A stretch of DNA of 64,000 bases from Actinobacteria bacterium IMCC26256 (GTDB lineage Bacteria > Actinomycetota > Acidimicrobiia > IMCC26256): assembly GCA_001023575.1 (NCBI GenBank), contig CP011489.1, forward strand, positions 1,797,001 to 1,861,000, read 5' to 3'. This document shows positions 41,952-50,744 of this stretch, piece after piece (within the stretch, counting starts at the first letter, position 1; each line of letters opens with the position of its first letter). The notes beneath the pieces are model-generated. The model ran no database searches. It worked only from the letters and a program-made list of their open reading frames with translations, and had not been told where the DNA came from. The position numbers and the translations under genes were made by a program.

Positions 41952-42959
41952 CTAGACCTTCGACGCTCGGTACCCAGCTCGCTCGGCGTCCTCTGGAGTT
42001 GCGAAGCATTGCTGAGGGCTCGTCTGGTCGTAATACTGCTGGCCCGGGCTGTGGTAGATCCCAGTCTGGTTACCTTTCAACGGGTAATCCGATGGACAGC
42101 TCTGGTAACTCGCGGGTGCAACACCGTCTGGATTGATGCTCGGGGTCGAGGAAATTGGCGGATCGGTGACTTCGGACGAGTTCGGTTGCGAGTCGTTGTT
42201 GTTACTTCCACCGCCACCACCACTGCTACCGCCACCGCCACCGCCACTTGAGATGGCGATGATCAGAATCACAACCACTGCCACCGCTATCACCGCGGCG
42301 ATTACGCCACCATTGGAGGACGACTTAGGAGCAACAGTTGCTGGCCTTGATGCAGCCGGAGTAGCCAGATGGCCTTTTTCCTCCAAGTAACGCTTCGTCG
42401 CCTCCGTCGCAACAGCTTCGCCAACTCTTGCGGCCTCTGCCCCAGCTACTCGGGTCGCTGCGTGCACTACTGCTGTATCAACTGCGACTTTAGATGCAAC
42501 ACCATGAGCAGTATCTGATGAGAGGCGCTCCAGGCGCAGCAATTCAGCTCGCTCTTTTGCAATCGCATTCTCGATCTCAGCGATTAAATCGTTTGCTTTG
42601 TTATTAACCTGGTTGTTCGTGTAGCGAACAAGGGTGTAACCCGCTGCAGTTAGGGCATTCTGGCGAGAATTCCGGTTGTCATTATCTCGATGAGTTGTTG
42701 GTTCACCGGTCTTGTTGAGCCCATCTACCTCGATAGCAATCTGCCTGGCCATCGTGGCATCAGCAATCACAAAGTCAATACGGCGGTTGCCACCCTGTAC
42801 ATCCTTGAAAGCGACCTGGTGAGTAACAGACTCTGGCGAGAGCCCTATGACCTTTCTGAGCACCTTCTCTACAAAATCAAGTTCATGACCGTGAGAGTCG
42901 TCTTTTAGATCCTTCTGACGAGGCCGTATCCACTCATCCCAAGTCATTGTTGTAGCCAT
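41952..42959 (-). CDS. Membrane-anchored Vsr/DUF559-like nuclease with C-terminal sunset domain
   Basis: 335 aa. Residues about 15-125 look like a PD-(D/E)XK nuclease of the DUF559/DUF2726/Vsr kind: RRIDFVI, IAIEVDG near 90, then RQNALTAAGYTLVRYTN. A helical stretch follows, then one transmembrane helix (VIAAVIAVAVVVILIIAI, about 222-242) and a Gly/Ser/Asn linker. The C-terminal 55 residues, with SCPSDYPLKGN, IYHSPGQQYY and CFATPEDAERAGYR, match the sunset domain, a small Ada-like domain that is usually exported. The nuclease would be held at the inner face of the membrane. It lies 447 nt upstream of drmD on the same strand and diverges from tRNA-Arg. Confidence 0.75.
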   Translation of the reverse strand: MATTMTWDEWIRPRQKDLKDDSHGHELDFVEKVLRKVIGLSPESVTHQVAFKDVQGGNRRIDFVIADATMARQIAIEVDGLNKTGEPTTHRDNDNRNSRQNALTAAGYTLVRYTNNQVNNKANDLIAEIENAIAKERAELLRLERLSSDTAHGVASKVAVDTAVVHAATRVAGAEAARVGEAVATEATKRYLEEKGHLATPAASRPATVAPKSSSNGGVIAAVIAVAVVVILIIAISSGGGGGGSSGGGGGSNNNDSQPNSSEVTDPPISSTPSINPDGVAPASYQSCPSDYPLKGNQTGIYHSPGQQYYDQTSPQQCFATPEDAERAGYRASKV

Positions 42960-43069
42960 TGATGCTCCCCCTGAATTGTCCCGATGCGATGGGGAACCAT
43001 ACCCCCAAACCGCCCCACTCCCCCCGCCCCGATCGCTGCACCAGCACCCTGATACCCTCGGGGCTCCCA

Positions 43070-43141
43070 GCCCTCGTAGCTCAGCGGATAGAGCATCGGC
43101 TTCCGAAGCCGTGTGCGCAGGTTCGAGTCCTGCCGGGGGCG
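43070..43141 (+). tRNA. tRNA-Arg (anticodon CCG)
   Basis: 72 nt, ending at the discriminator base G; CCA is not encoded. The acceptor arms GCCCTCG and CGGGGGC pair over seven positions (one G-U). The D-arm has GCTC/GAGC. The anticodon loop is TTCCGAA, giving CCG, and the T-arm is GCAGG-TTCGAGT-CCTGC. It marks the right edge of the accessory island and abuts the next coding region. Confidence 0.95.
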
Positions 43142-43142
43142 C

Positions 43143-44561
43143 ATGACAAATATGCGACCCTTACCAATTGGCGGCAGTCTCTTTACCTCAGCTGAGGCGA
43201 TTGAGGTTCGTTCTCCTTATGACAACAGCCTGCTCGGCACTGTTCCATCGTGTGGACCGACCGAGGTTGATGTCGCAGTTGCAGCGGCCAAGGCATCTCT
43301 TGCCACGCCAATTCCTGCCCACGAGCGTGCGCGCATTCTTGATGCTGTCGCCGATGCAATCTCCGCACGCCAGGACGAGTTCGCTACATGCATCGCAGGT
43401 GAGGCCGCAAAGCCACTAAAGGCTGCACTCGCAGAGGTAATGCGCGGGGTTGAGACATTTAGATTCGCAGCAGTTGAGGCTCGCACACTTACCGGCGACG
43501 TCATTGCAATGGATGCTCACCCATACGGCACTGCAAAGTTTGGTTTTACGCTTCGTGTACCCGTCGGTGTTGTTGGAGCGATTGCACCCTTTAACTTCCC
43601 CCTCAACCTTGTTGCTCACAAACTTGCACCTGCGATTGCAGCCGACTGCCCAGTCGTGCTCAAGCCCGCATCGCAGACCCCACTGACCTCGATCCTCCTC
43701 GCAGAGGTGATTCACGCAGCCGGCCTTCCGATGGAGCGCCTCAGTGTGGTCACCGGTGGCGGTGGAACTGTCGGCAACGCGATCGTCGATCACCCAGATA
43801 TCTCCCTCATCACATTCACAGGCTCTCCAGAGGTTGGATGGGGCATCAAAGCACGCGCCCCCAAGAAGAAAGTTGGCCTCGAACTCGGCAACAACGCCCC
43901 TGTAATTGTCGAGGCTGATGCCGATCTTGATCTAGCCGCATCCAAGATTGTCGCTGGCGGTTACGGCTACTCCGGACAGACCTGCATCTCAGTGCAGCGC
44001 GTCTACGCACACTCTTCGATCTCTGATGACCTAACGGCGCGAATCGCGAGCCTTGTAGAGAAACTTGTTATTGGTGACCCGTTAGATCCGAAGACCGATG
44101 TAACCGCACTCATCAACGAGAGCGAGCGCGACCGCATTCTCGGTTGGATCGACGAGGCTACGCAGGGCGGGGCGAAACTCCTAGCCGGTGGTGTTGTTAA
44201 CAACGGCGTGCTCGCCCCAACACTTCTCGCAGATGTTGATGCAGAGATGAAGGTCTGCTCGCAGGAGGTCTTCGGACCTGTGGTTGGCGTGCAGAGTTAC
44301 GACTCTGTAGACGACGCATTCGCTCGCGCAAATGACTCGCGCTACGGACTCCAGGCCGCGATCTTCACCCGCGACCTTGGAGTAGCGATGAAGGCAGCCC
44401 ATACCCTCGACTTCGGTGGCGTGATGGTGAACGAGATGCCGACCTTCCGCATCGACCAAATGCCATACGGAGGAGTTCGTGACAGCGGCAACACCAAAGA
44501 AGGCCCTCACTACTCAGTACGTGAGATGACCGAAGAGCGAATGATCGTCATCCAGCTCTAG
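43143..44561 (+). CDS. NAD(P)-dependent aldehyde dehydrogenase
   Basis: 472 aa, aldehyde dehydrogenase superfamily, lactaldehyde/ALDH21-like subgroup. Motifs: APFNFPLNLVAHKLAPA (cofactor site), FTGSPEVGW, catalytic Glu in LELGNNAP near residue 250, catalytic Cys in YSGQTCISV near 284. The usual LELGG reads LELGNN. Family alignment (MRPLPIGGSLF) places the start at the ATG at 43143 or 43152. The first of these is one base after the tRNA 3' end, so no separate promoter or leader is possible: the gene is probably read through from the tRNA or is leaderless. Confidence 0.9.
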   Translation: MTNMRPLPIGGSLFTSAEAIEVRSPYDNSLLGTVPSCGPTEVDVAVAAAKASLATPIPAHERARILDAVADAISARQDEFATCIAGEAAKPLKAALAEVMRGVETFRFAAVEARTLTGDVIAMDAHPYGTAKFGFTLRVPVGVVGAIAPFNFPLNLVAHKLAPAIAADCPVVLKPASQTPLTSILLAEVIHAAGLPMERLSVVTGGGGTVGNAIVDHPDISLITFTGSPEVGWGIKARAPKKKVGLELGNNAPVIVEADADLDLAASKIVAGGYGYSGQTCISVQRVYAHSSISDDLTARIASLVEKLVIGDPLDPKTDVTALINESERDRILGWIDEATQGGAKLLAGGVVNNGVLAPTLLADVDAEMKVCSQEVFGPVVGVQSYDSVDDAFARANDSRYGLQAAIFTRDLGVAMKAAHTLDFGGVMVNEMPTFRIDQMPYGGVRDSGNTKEGPHYSVREMTEERMIVIQL

Positions 44562-44602
44562 GCAATTAGGCGGTCTTCGTCTTGGCGCACCTCTAGTGCT
44601 CT

Positions 44603-45361
44603 TCAACGTTGCTCAGCCAGATCAAAGGCTGCATGAATAATTTCAAAGCAGTCATCTGGCTCCGGAAGATCGCTGCGTTGATGCCCCAACTCTGCTCCCC
44701 AGACTTCCCGAACCCTCTTGGGAACGCGTCCCTCGAACATCCTGCGAGTTGGGGTCACACCTGTTATTGCCTTTACAAATCTAGGAACCTCTTGCGTGAA
44801 GTGCCCGAGGCGAGCGAGTTCGTAGAGGTCAAATAGGTCACGAGGTGCTTTCCGATCGGCCCAAGACATCAGTTTCATCGCGACGAACGCTTCAGGCGTA
44901 GGCACATTGAGCCTCGCAGTCTCAGGCAGGTCCGAGTAGCGAAGCCTTACGTCAGCAGGAGTTACCGGCAGAGCCCTCCAGCCAGTGCGCCAGGCAACGA
45001 ATTGAACATTCACTGACGTTCCGGATGACCCCTGCAACACCTTTGTATCTACTTCATGGCGGCGACCGGAATCAGACCATGCCGCACTTGGAAAATCTCG
45101 CCTTATTACACGGGTGACGTGCTCTGGAACCTTGATCGAGGCTTGTACATAATCATCAACCAGAAGATCAATGTCCTCCGAGAGTCGAGAATCTGCACAC
45201 CAAGTTCGACAGAGTGCTGTTCCCCCGAAGAAGACAACTCCATGCTCTTGTATTTCCGAAAGTGCAAAAATTACGTGGCTGATTAAATGATCTCTCACCA
45301 CTTGGGCGGCTGGGACACCGAAAGCAGCGGCGTTTTCACTAATTTCACGCGAACGAATCAT
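44603..45361 (-). CDS. abiEii: AbiEii-type nucleotidyltransferase toxin
   Basis: About 252 aa, type IV toxin of the AbiE system. The nucleotidyltransferase core is FFGGTALCRTWCADSRLSEDIDLLVD (G-G-T-x-L then S-E-D-I-D-L), with a helical C-terminal half. Such enzymes transfer nucleotides to tRNA or other acceptors and block growth unless the antitoxin is present; they give abortive infection. The frame reaches a Met at 45373; the Met at 45361 shortens the overlap with abiEi. Co-transcribed with the antitoxin. Active-site residues look intact. Confidence 0.88.
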   Translation of the reverse strand: MIRSREISENAAAFGVPAAQVVRDHLISHVIFALSEIQEHGVVFFGGTALCRTWCADSRLSEDIDLLVDDYVQASIKVPEHVTRVIRRDFPSAAWSDSGRRHEVDTKVLQGSSGTSVNVQFVAWRTGWRALPVTPADVRLRYSDLPETARLNVPTPEAFVAMKLMSWADRKAPRDLFDLYELARLGHFTQEVPRFVKAITGVTPTRRMFEGRVPKRVREVWGAELGHQRSDLPEPDDCFEIIHAAFDLAEQR

Positions 45362-45977
45362 CCACAATTCCATTCAAACGCCTAAATGCAGCGCCGTTCC
45401 GTGACCTTCCGACAATCTCGTTCAACGTTTCATCCGATGCCTTCACTGCCAGAAGCTCAAGCATCTCGGCACGCGCAGTCTCCGAAATTGGCCAGCGTGG
45501 CCAGTCGCCAGAGAGATCGAGCAAAGTCTCCTCAATACTCGTCATCCACCCGCGCGTAAGTTCAGTATCAACTCGAACGAGGTCAAGTTTCGAGACATCA
45601 CGCACAACAAACTTCACATTGCCTGCGACGGTCTCCCGAATGGGCCTCTGACTTGGGACTGCAACCACTGCAGTTGAGAGCGCACGCGGGTAGCAACCGT
45701 GAAGCCTCGCTGCTGATGGACCAATGAGTGCAACCTTCTCGACTCCATAATCTGCAGTTGCAATAGCGAGAGCCGCAGCCTCGACCTCTGGCCTCCACGC
45801 GCCTTCGTCACCTCTACGCGCCTCAGGCACCAGCGCGTAATAACCGTGGGCAAGACGCAGGAGCGCGCCCGCATCTGCAAGGCGCCTCAACTCCTTGCCA
45901 GCACTGGGTGAAGGAAAGTCAACCGCCCGAACAACCCTTGTCTCCCGGTGGGCAATATCTAAGAGGTAACTGGACAT
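45345..45977 (-). CDS. abiEi: AbiEi-type antitoxin and autorepressor
   Basis: 210 aa. The N-terminal 60 residues are a winged helix (FPSPSAGKELRRLADAGALLRLAHGYYALVP), and the C-terminal domain follows the AbiEi pattern (RLHGCYPRALSTAVVAVPSQRP; TSIEETLLDL). In studied pairs AbiEi represses its own promoter by binding inverted repeats and neutralises AbiEii. Its stop lies inside the toxin gene. An inverted repeat just upstream of the start fits autoregulation. Confidence 0.85.
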   Translation of the reverse strand: MSSYLLDIAHRETRVVRAVDFPSPSAGKELRRLADAGALLRLAHGYYALVPEARRGDEGAWRPEVEAAALAIATADYGVEKVALIGPSAARLHGCYPRALSTAVVAVPSQRPIRETVAGNVKFVVRDVSKLDLVRVDTELTRGWMTSIEETLLDLSGDWPRWPISETARAEMLELLAVKASDETLNEIVGRSRNGAAFRRLNGIVDDSFA

Positions 45978-45985
45978 GGCCTAAC

Positions 45986-46027
45986 TTTATAACAGAACGG
46001 GGTATTTAGCACCTGTTTTGTTATAAA
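45986..46027. promoter_or_regulatory. AbiE operator, inverted repeat
   Basis: TTTATAACA (45986-45994) and TGTTATAAA (46019-46027) form a perfect 9-bp inverted repeat with a 24-nt spacer, 9 to 50 nt upstream of abiEi. The half-sites are AT-rich, unlike the surroundings, and overlap possible -10 sequences (TATAAA). Placement fits AbiEi autorepression. Confidence 0.6.
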
Positions 46028-46158
46028 TTTGGTGTTCCCCTGGGAGAAAATACTCGCTTGAGGCCCTAATAAAGTCGGCGGGGACCAAAGTGCCAGCGGA
46101 CAGAGCCCCGCCGTTAGGGTTCGGGCCTGGCACGCACCCCCAATCCCAGGAGAGATAG

Positions 46159-46968
46159 ATGGACCTCAGTGGAAAGACTGCACTTATTACCGGTGGCGCA
46201 TCGGGCATCGGTAAGGCGACCGCAATTCGCCTCGCCGCCGAGGGAGTGCGCGTGGCGGTTGTCGACTTTGATGGCGCTGGCGCAGAAGCAACCGCTGCCG
46301 AGATCGGTTCGATTGCATTCCAAGCCGACTGCGGCTCATCAACAGAGATCGACGAGGTATTCACCGCAGCCGAGGAGGCTCTCGGCGGATTAGATATTGC
46401 TTTCCTAAACGCTGGCATCGCAATTGGCATCTCAGACATCACAACCCTTGATGATGAGAGCTACTTCCGCATGATGCGCGTGAATGTAGATGGAGTCGTA
46501 TTCGGCACCCGCGCAGCTGCGCGTGCACTCACGCGTCGCGGCGGCGGTGCGATTGTCGCCACTGCATCACTCGCTGGAATTGTCCCCTTCGCACCAGACC
46601 CCTGCTACGACGCATCGAAGCATGCAGTTGTTGGCTTTGTTCGCAGTGTCGCCCCGACCCTCGCCGCCAAGGGCATCTTCATGAACAGCGTGAACCCGGG
46701 CATGACCGATACCAACATCTTGAACGAAGAGACCAAAGAGATGTTTCGCGCTGCAGATTTCCCCCTCATGACCGCCGAGCACATTGCAGGGGCCGTAGCC
46801 ACAATCATCGAGACCGGCAATTATGGCGAGTGCTGGGTATGCCAGCCCGGACGAGACCCCGAGCCCTATCGATTCGGATCAGCCCCCGGGCCCAGAGGCG
46901 GCGCAACAGGTGTGATTCCACCAGTAGTGGCGAGCTCAAAGTGGGCAACCGGCGGACCAAACGCTTAG
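46159..46968 (+). CDS. SDR-family oxidoreductase
   Basis: 269 aa, classical short-chain dehydrogenase. Motifs: TGGASGIGKATA, VDFDGAG (acidic residue after strand 2, favouring NAD+), LNAGIAIG, and YDASK. After the core comes a C-terminal tail (RDPEPYRFGSAPGPRGG) of about 35 residues that is longer than usual. The Shine-Dalgarno AGGAGA lies about six bases before the ATG. Substrate unknown. Not obviously linked to the AbiE pair it diverges from. Confidence 0.88.
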   Translation: MDLSGKTALITGGASGIGKATAIRLAAEGVRVAVVDFDGAGAEATAAEIGSIAFQADCGSSTEIDEVFTAAEEALGGLDIAFLNAGIAIGISDITTLDDESYFRMMRVNVDGVVFGTRAAARALTRRGGGAIVATASLAGIVPFAPDPCYDASKHAVVGFVRSVAPTLAAKGIFMNSVNPGMTDTNILNEETKEMFRAADFPLMTAEHIAGAVATIIETGNYGECWVCQPGRDPEPYRFGSAPGPRGGATGVIPPVVASSKWATGGPNA

Positions 46969-47080
46969 AGCAGCCTCAAGGAAACAGAGCCTTACCTATA
47001 TATAGGCGCGGCTAGAGGCCCGATTTAGGTGGCGTTTTGGAGTCAGCGAGCCAAATACTTAGGTGCTGAGCCCCTAAACA

Positions 47081-47668
47081 ATGGCTCCAGACTCCCCTCT
47101 CTGCCGTATCGTTACCGGCGTGGCTAAGAGCGATAACTCCAAAACTGATTCACCGAGTGGCGATGCCGAGGGGTCTGTTGTCCCTGAGGTAATGGGCGAG
47201 GAGATCCCCGTCGTACTCAACGACGAGGCCACCGAGCAGGTCACCCAGCCCTCCAAGCTCATCCGCATCGCAACAATGGTTCGCACAATGCTCGACGAAG
47301 TGCGCCGCGCCCCACTCGATGATGCTGGTAGACGTGCGCTTCGCGAGATACACGAACGCTCACTACGCGAACTCCAGGGCGTTCTCTCCCCCGATCTACA
47401 GGAAGAACTCGCCAAGATGGTTCTCCCATTCACATCCGAGACACCGAGCGAGTCAGAGTTGCGCGTCGCTCAGGCACAACTCGTTGGGTGGCTAGAGGGA
47501 CTCTTCCACGGAATCCAAGCCAGCCTCTTTACACAGCAAGCAGTGGCGCAGCAACAACTCGAGGAGATGCGTAACCCGCGCGGCCTTGAGATGGGGATGC
47601 AGCCCGGCTCTGGCCCTAGCCCTGGCAACCAACCAAACGAAGCGTACCCACCGGGCGCTTACCTCTAA
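47081..47668 (+). CDS. bpa: Bacterial proteasome activator
   Basis: 195 aa, Bpa/PafE family (DUF2587), an ATP-independent ring that opens the 20S proteasome gate. Conserved parts are EEIPVVLNDEATEQVTQPSKLIRI, RRAPLDDAGRRALREIHERS and VAQAQLVGWLEGLFHGIQASLF. The C-terminus PPGAYL resembles the GQYL tail that mycobacterial Bpa inserts into the alpha-ring pocket. This implies a 20S proteasome in the organism, though none is encoded here. The start may be the GTG at 47120 instead. It precedes the DAHP synthase gene by 22 nt. Confidence 0.9.
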   Translation: MAPDSPLCRIVTGVAKSDNSKTDSPSGDAEGSVVPEVMGEEIPVVLNDEATEQVTQPSKLIRIATMVRTMLDEVRRAPLDDAGRRALREIHERSLRELQGVLSPDLQEELAKMVLPFTSETPSESELRVAQAQLVGWLEGLFHGIQASLFTQQAVAQQQLEEMRNPRGLEMGMQPGSGPSPGNQPNEAYPPGAYL

Positions 47669-47690
47669 GCAACAAAGGACACGCACTCAA

Positions 47691-49031
47691 ATGGCCGATT
47701 GGTCCCCAAGTTCTTGGCAATCACGCTCTGCAGCACAGCAGCCTGAGTACACAGATAAGGGCGCGCTCGACGCAGCACTCACAGAGTTGCGCGGACTCCC
47801 CCCACTTGTCTTCGCTGGCGAGGCCCGCACACTTACAGCGATGCTCGGCGAGGCCGCTGCTGGGCGCGCATTCGTGCTTCAGGCCGGGGATTGCGCCGAG
47901 TCGTTTAGTGCATTTAGTGCAAACTCAATTCGCGACAAGCTTCAAGTAATCCTTCAAATGTCGGTAGTTCTCATGTACTCAACCGGCGTACCTGTTGTGA
48001 AGTTGGCCCGCATGGCTGGCCAGTTTGCAAAGCCTCGCTCATCGAATACCGAGGAGCGCGACGGAGTATCTCTGCCATCCTTCCGTGGCGACATGGTCAA
48101 CGACCTCACCTTCGATGCAACGTCGCGTGTTGCTGACCCTCAGCGCCTAGTTCGCGGCTACTACCAATCTGCAGCGACCCTCAACCTTGTACGTGCACTC
48201 TCTAAAGGTGGATTCGCTGACCTCTCTCGCGTGCACCAGTGGAACCAAGAGTTCGCAGCCTCTAGTGGCTCGGGAAAACGCTATGAAGAGATGGCCGCAG
48301 AGATTGATCGCGCCCTTATTTTCATGCGTGCCTGTGGAATCGACCTCAACGGCGAGCTTGCCCTCCATGAAGTAGATGTATTCACCTCGCACGAAGCCCT
48401 TCTGCTCGGTTACGAGGAGTCACTTACGCGTGAGGACTCTCTCACCGGCGACTTCTATGACACCTCGGCCCACATGCTCTGGATCGGCGAGCGCACACGC
48501 CAACTCGATGGCGCTCACGTTGAGTTCTTGCGTGGCGTAGGCAACCCCCTCGGAGTAAAGGTAGGGCCAAAGGCAACGCGTGATGATGTTCTCGGTCTAT
48601 GCGATGCCCTCAACCCTGATGCAATCCCAGGTCGCCTCACCTTTATTAGTCGCATGGGTGCGGAGACAGTCTCAGATGTGCTCCCACCACTCCTAGATGC
48701 GGTAAAAGACTCCGGCCAGCCCGTCGTATGGACCTGTGACCCGATGCATGCCAATACCTACCAGCACGCAAGCGGCTACAAAACGAGGGACTTCGCCACT
48801 GTGATGACCGAGCTGCGTAACTTCTTTGGCGCATGCCAGGCGAGTGGAGTCTGGCCGGGCGGCGTACACATTGAGTTGACCGGCGAGGATGTAACAGAGT
48901 GCCTCGGCGGCTCTGAGGAGATCCTCGGGGAGCAACTCGAGGAGCGCTACGAATCAATGTGTGACCCGCGCTTAAATGCTCGCCAATCACTCGATCTTGC
49001 ATTCCAGGTTGCAGAGTTACTCCGGGCCTAA
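47691..49031 (+). CDS. aroG: 3-deoxy-7-phosphoheptulonate synthase, class II
   Basis: 446 aa. Joins phosphoenolpyruvate and erythrose 4-phosphate, the entry to the shikimate pathway. It belongs to the plant/mycobacterial class II type: LQAGDCAESF, RMAGQFAKPRS, TSHEALLLGYEE, GVKVGPKAT and CDPMHANT are all present. The ATG at 47691 is the family start; the open frame runs further upstream through bpa. Lies 22 nt after bpa, so possibly co-transcribed. Confidence 0.93.
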   Translation: MADWSPSSWQSRSAAQQPEYTDKGALDAALTELRGLPPLVFAGEARTLTAMLGEAAAGRAFVLQAGDCAESFSAFSANSIRDKLQVILQMSVVLMYSTGVPVVKLARMAGQFAKPRSSNTEERDGVSLPSFRGDMVNDLTFDATSRVADPQRLVRGYYQSAATLNLVRALSKGGFADLSRVHQWNQEFAASSGSGKRYEEMAAEIDRALIFMRACGIDLNGELALHEVDVFTSHEALLLGYEESLTREDSLTGDFYDTSAHMLWIGERTRQLDGAHVEFLRGVGNPLGVKVGPKATRDDVLGLCDALNPDAIPGRLTFISRMGAETVSDVLPPLLDAVKDSGQPVVWTCDPMHANTYQHASGYKTRDFATVMTELRNFFGACQASGVWPGGVHIELTGEDVTECLGGSEEILGEQLEERYESMCDPRLNARQSLDLAFQVAELLRA

Positions 49032-49068
49032 GCCCGACTGCTTCTCTACTCCAACTGCAAGCGTCTAC

Positions 49069-50733
49069 TTAATCTGCGAGTGCTTTGTTGATTCCAGAGC
49101 GCTCATACTCAGCGGCTAGTTCATCGGCTTGACGGCTCTCATCTGCAGCCGATGTTCGCGCTGGTAGATACTTCGCTGCTACTAGAACACCTATAACCGC
49201 AACACCGGCAGCAACCCTCATGCCGACACGCATTCCGTCTACATACGCTGCACGCGATGCTGACTCCAACAAATCCGCTGCGACTCCAGAACCAGGGAAC
49301 GGGTTGTCCGCTCGTAGATTCGCCGCAGCGCCAGTCGCTGTTCCAATTCCTCCAAGAGCAAAGGTCTTGAACTGTGGCGGTACAACTCCACCCGGGAACA
49401 ACCCTGAGAGTTTCGCTGTATTGAAGAAACTTACGAGTTTTGTTGTGTAGATCGATGCGAGTACCGAGCCAATAACGGCGACTCCGAGCGCTCCGCCCAT
49501 CTGGCGCGTGGTGTCATTAACAGCAGATCCAACACCAGCCTTAGCAAGTGGAAGCGACGACATTACCGACTCTGTGGCCGGCGCCATTACTAAGCCCATA
49601 CCGGCGGCGAGACACATCATTCGTGAAGCAATAGAGAAATATGAACTATCCGCCTGAAGGAATGAAAGGAGAATCAAGCCAGTGGTGACACCGCCCATCC
49701 CTGCAGCAACCGTAATCTTGGTCCCAAATTTCTTAACAACGCGTGTGCTGTTCGGCGCGACGACCATCATCGCTAGCGAGAATGGCACCATGCGAATACC
49801 GGTCTGAAGCGGGGTATACCCAATGACGAACTGCAGGTACTGAGTAATCAGGAACATCGACCCGAACATGGCGAAGAATACGAATGTGATCGAGGTGTTG
49901 GCCGCCGTGAAGCGTGCATTACGGAAGAGTTTCATATCCAGCATGGGGTGCGATGAGCGCAGCTCCCACATTACGAAAGTCAGCATCAGCAACGATCCAA
50001 CCGCTAGACCACCGAGTGTATTTCTGCTTCCCCATCCCTCTGTAGGGGCTTGGATAAGAGACCAGAGAAGCGTGAACAGCGCTGCGATCGATAACGCAGC
50101 ACCGACCGGATCAAGCCGAGGAGCGCTTGGGTCCTTAGATGTCGGGATCAGGAAGACGCCAGCAGTTAAGCCGATCGCCACGATCGGAAGATTGACGTAG
50201 AAGACCGACTGCCATGAGTAGTGCTGGAGAAGGATCCCCCCTACTAGCGGCCCGAGTGCTCCACCGATCCCGGCTGTACCAGCCCAGATTCCGATTGCTT
50301 TGCCTCGCTCATGCCCTGGGAAGACGTTGGTAATGATCGAGAGCGTGGCCGGCATGATCGCTGCGCCACCAATACCCATGAATGCACGAATTCCGATGAG
50401 CCCATTTGCACTCGCTACAAAGGTCGCACCGAGCGAACCCAGACCAAACAGGATGAGCCCAATCTGCAGCGCACCACGCCTACCAAATCGATCACCAAGC
50501 GATCCTGCAGTTAGAAGGAGCCCGGCAAAGACGAGCGTATACGAATCGATGATCCACTGGATCTGACTCTGAGTTACTCCAAGGTCGCGAACGATTGTTG
50601 GGATAGCAACATTGAGAATCGAGTTATCGAGCACGATTACAAGCAAGCTGAAGCAGAGAACAGCGAGGATCAACCAACGCCGTGCATAGGCATGCTCTTG
50701 TACTCTTGCTGCTCGCGTCTGTCTGGCGTTCAT
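49069..50733 (-). CDS. DHA2-family MFS exporter, 14 transmembrane segments
   Basis: 554 aa drug:H+ antiporter of the EmrB/QacA type. Motifs: LDNSILNVAIPTIVRDLG (D1), GSLGDRFGRRGAL (A) and a motif C-like GALGPLVGGILLQ. Fourteen hydrophobic helices fit DHA2. Substrate unknown. The Shine-Dalgarno GGGAG is six bases before the ATG and directly follows a run of nine C on the coding strand (50745-50753), a slippage-prone tract that could vary expression. Confidence 0.9.
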   Translation of the reverse strand: MNARQTRAARVQEHAYARRWLILAVLCFSLLVIVLDNSILNVAIPTIVRDLGVTQSQIQWIIDSYTLVFAGLLLTAGSLGDRFGRRGALQIGLILFGLGSLGATFVASANGLIGIRAFMGIGGAAIMPATLSIITNVFPGHERGKAIGIWAGTAGIGGALGPLVGGILLQHYSWQSVFYVNLPIVAIGLTAGVFLIPTSKDPSAPRLDPVGAALSIAALFTLLWSLIQAPTEGWGSRNTLGGLAVGSLLMLTFVMWELRSSHPMLDMKLFRNARFTAANTSITFVFFAMFGSMFLITQYLQFVIGYTPLQTGIRMVPFSLAMMVVAPNSTRVVKKFGTKITVAAGMGGVTTGLILLSFLQADSSYFSIASRMMCLAAGMGLVMAPATESVMSSLPLAKAGVGSAVNDTTRQMGGALGVAVIGSVLASIYTTKLVSFFNTAKLSGLFPGGVVPPQFKTFALGGIGTATGAAANLRADNPFPGSGVAADLLESASRAAYVDGMRVGMRVAAGVAVIGVLVAAKYLPARTSAADESRQADELAAEYERSGINKALAD

Positions 50734-50744
50734 TTAATGCTCCC

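Noticed and set aside
12103-43069. CRISPR array in the defence island
   Set aside because: No regularly spaced direct repeats were seen; the only repeats are the single pairs listed.
43070-43141. tRNA-Arg as attachment site of the island
   Set aside because: The island lies on the 5' side of the tRNA, no integrase gene is present, and I found no second copy of the tRNA 3' end in the window.
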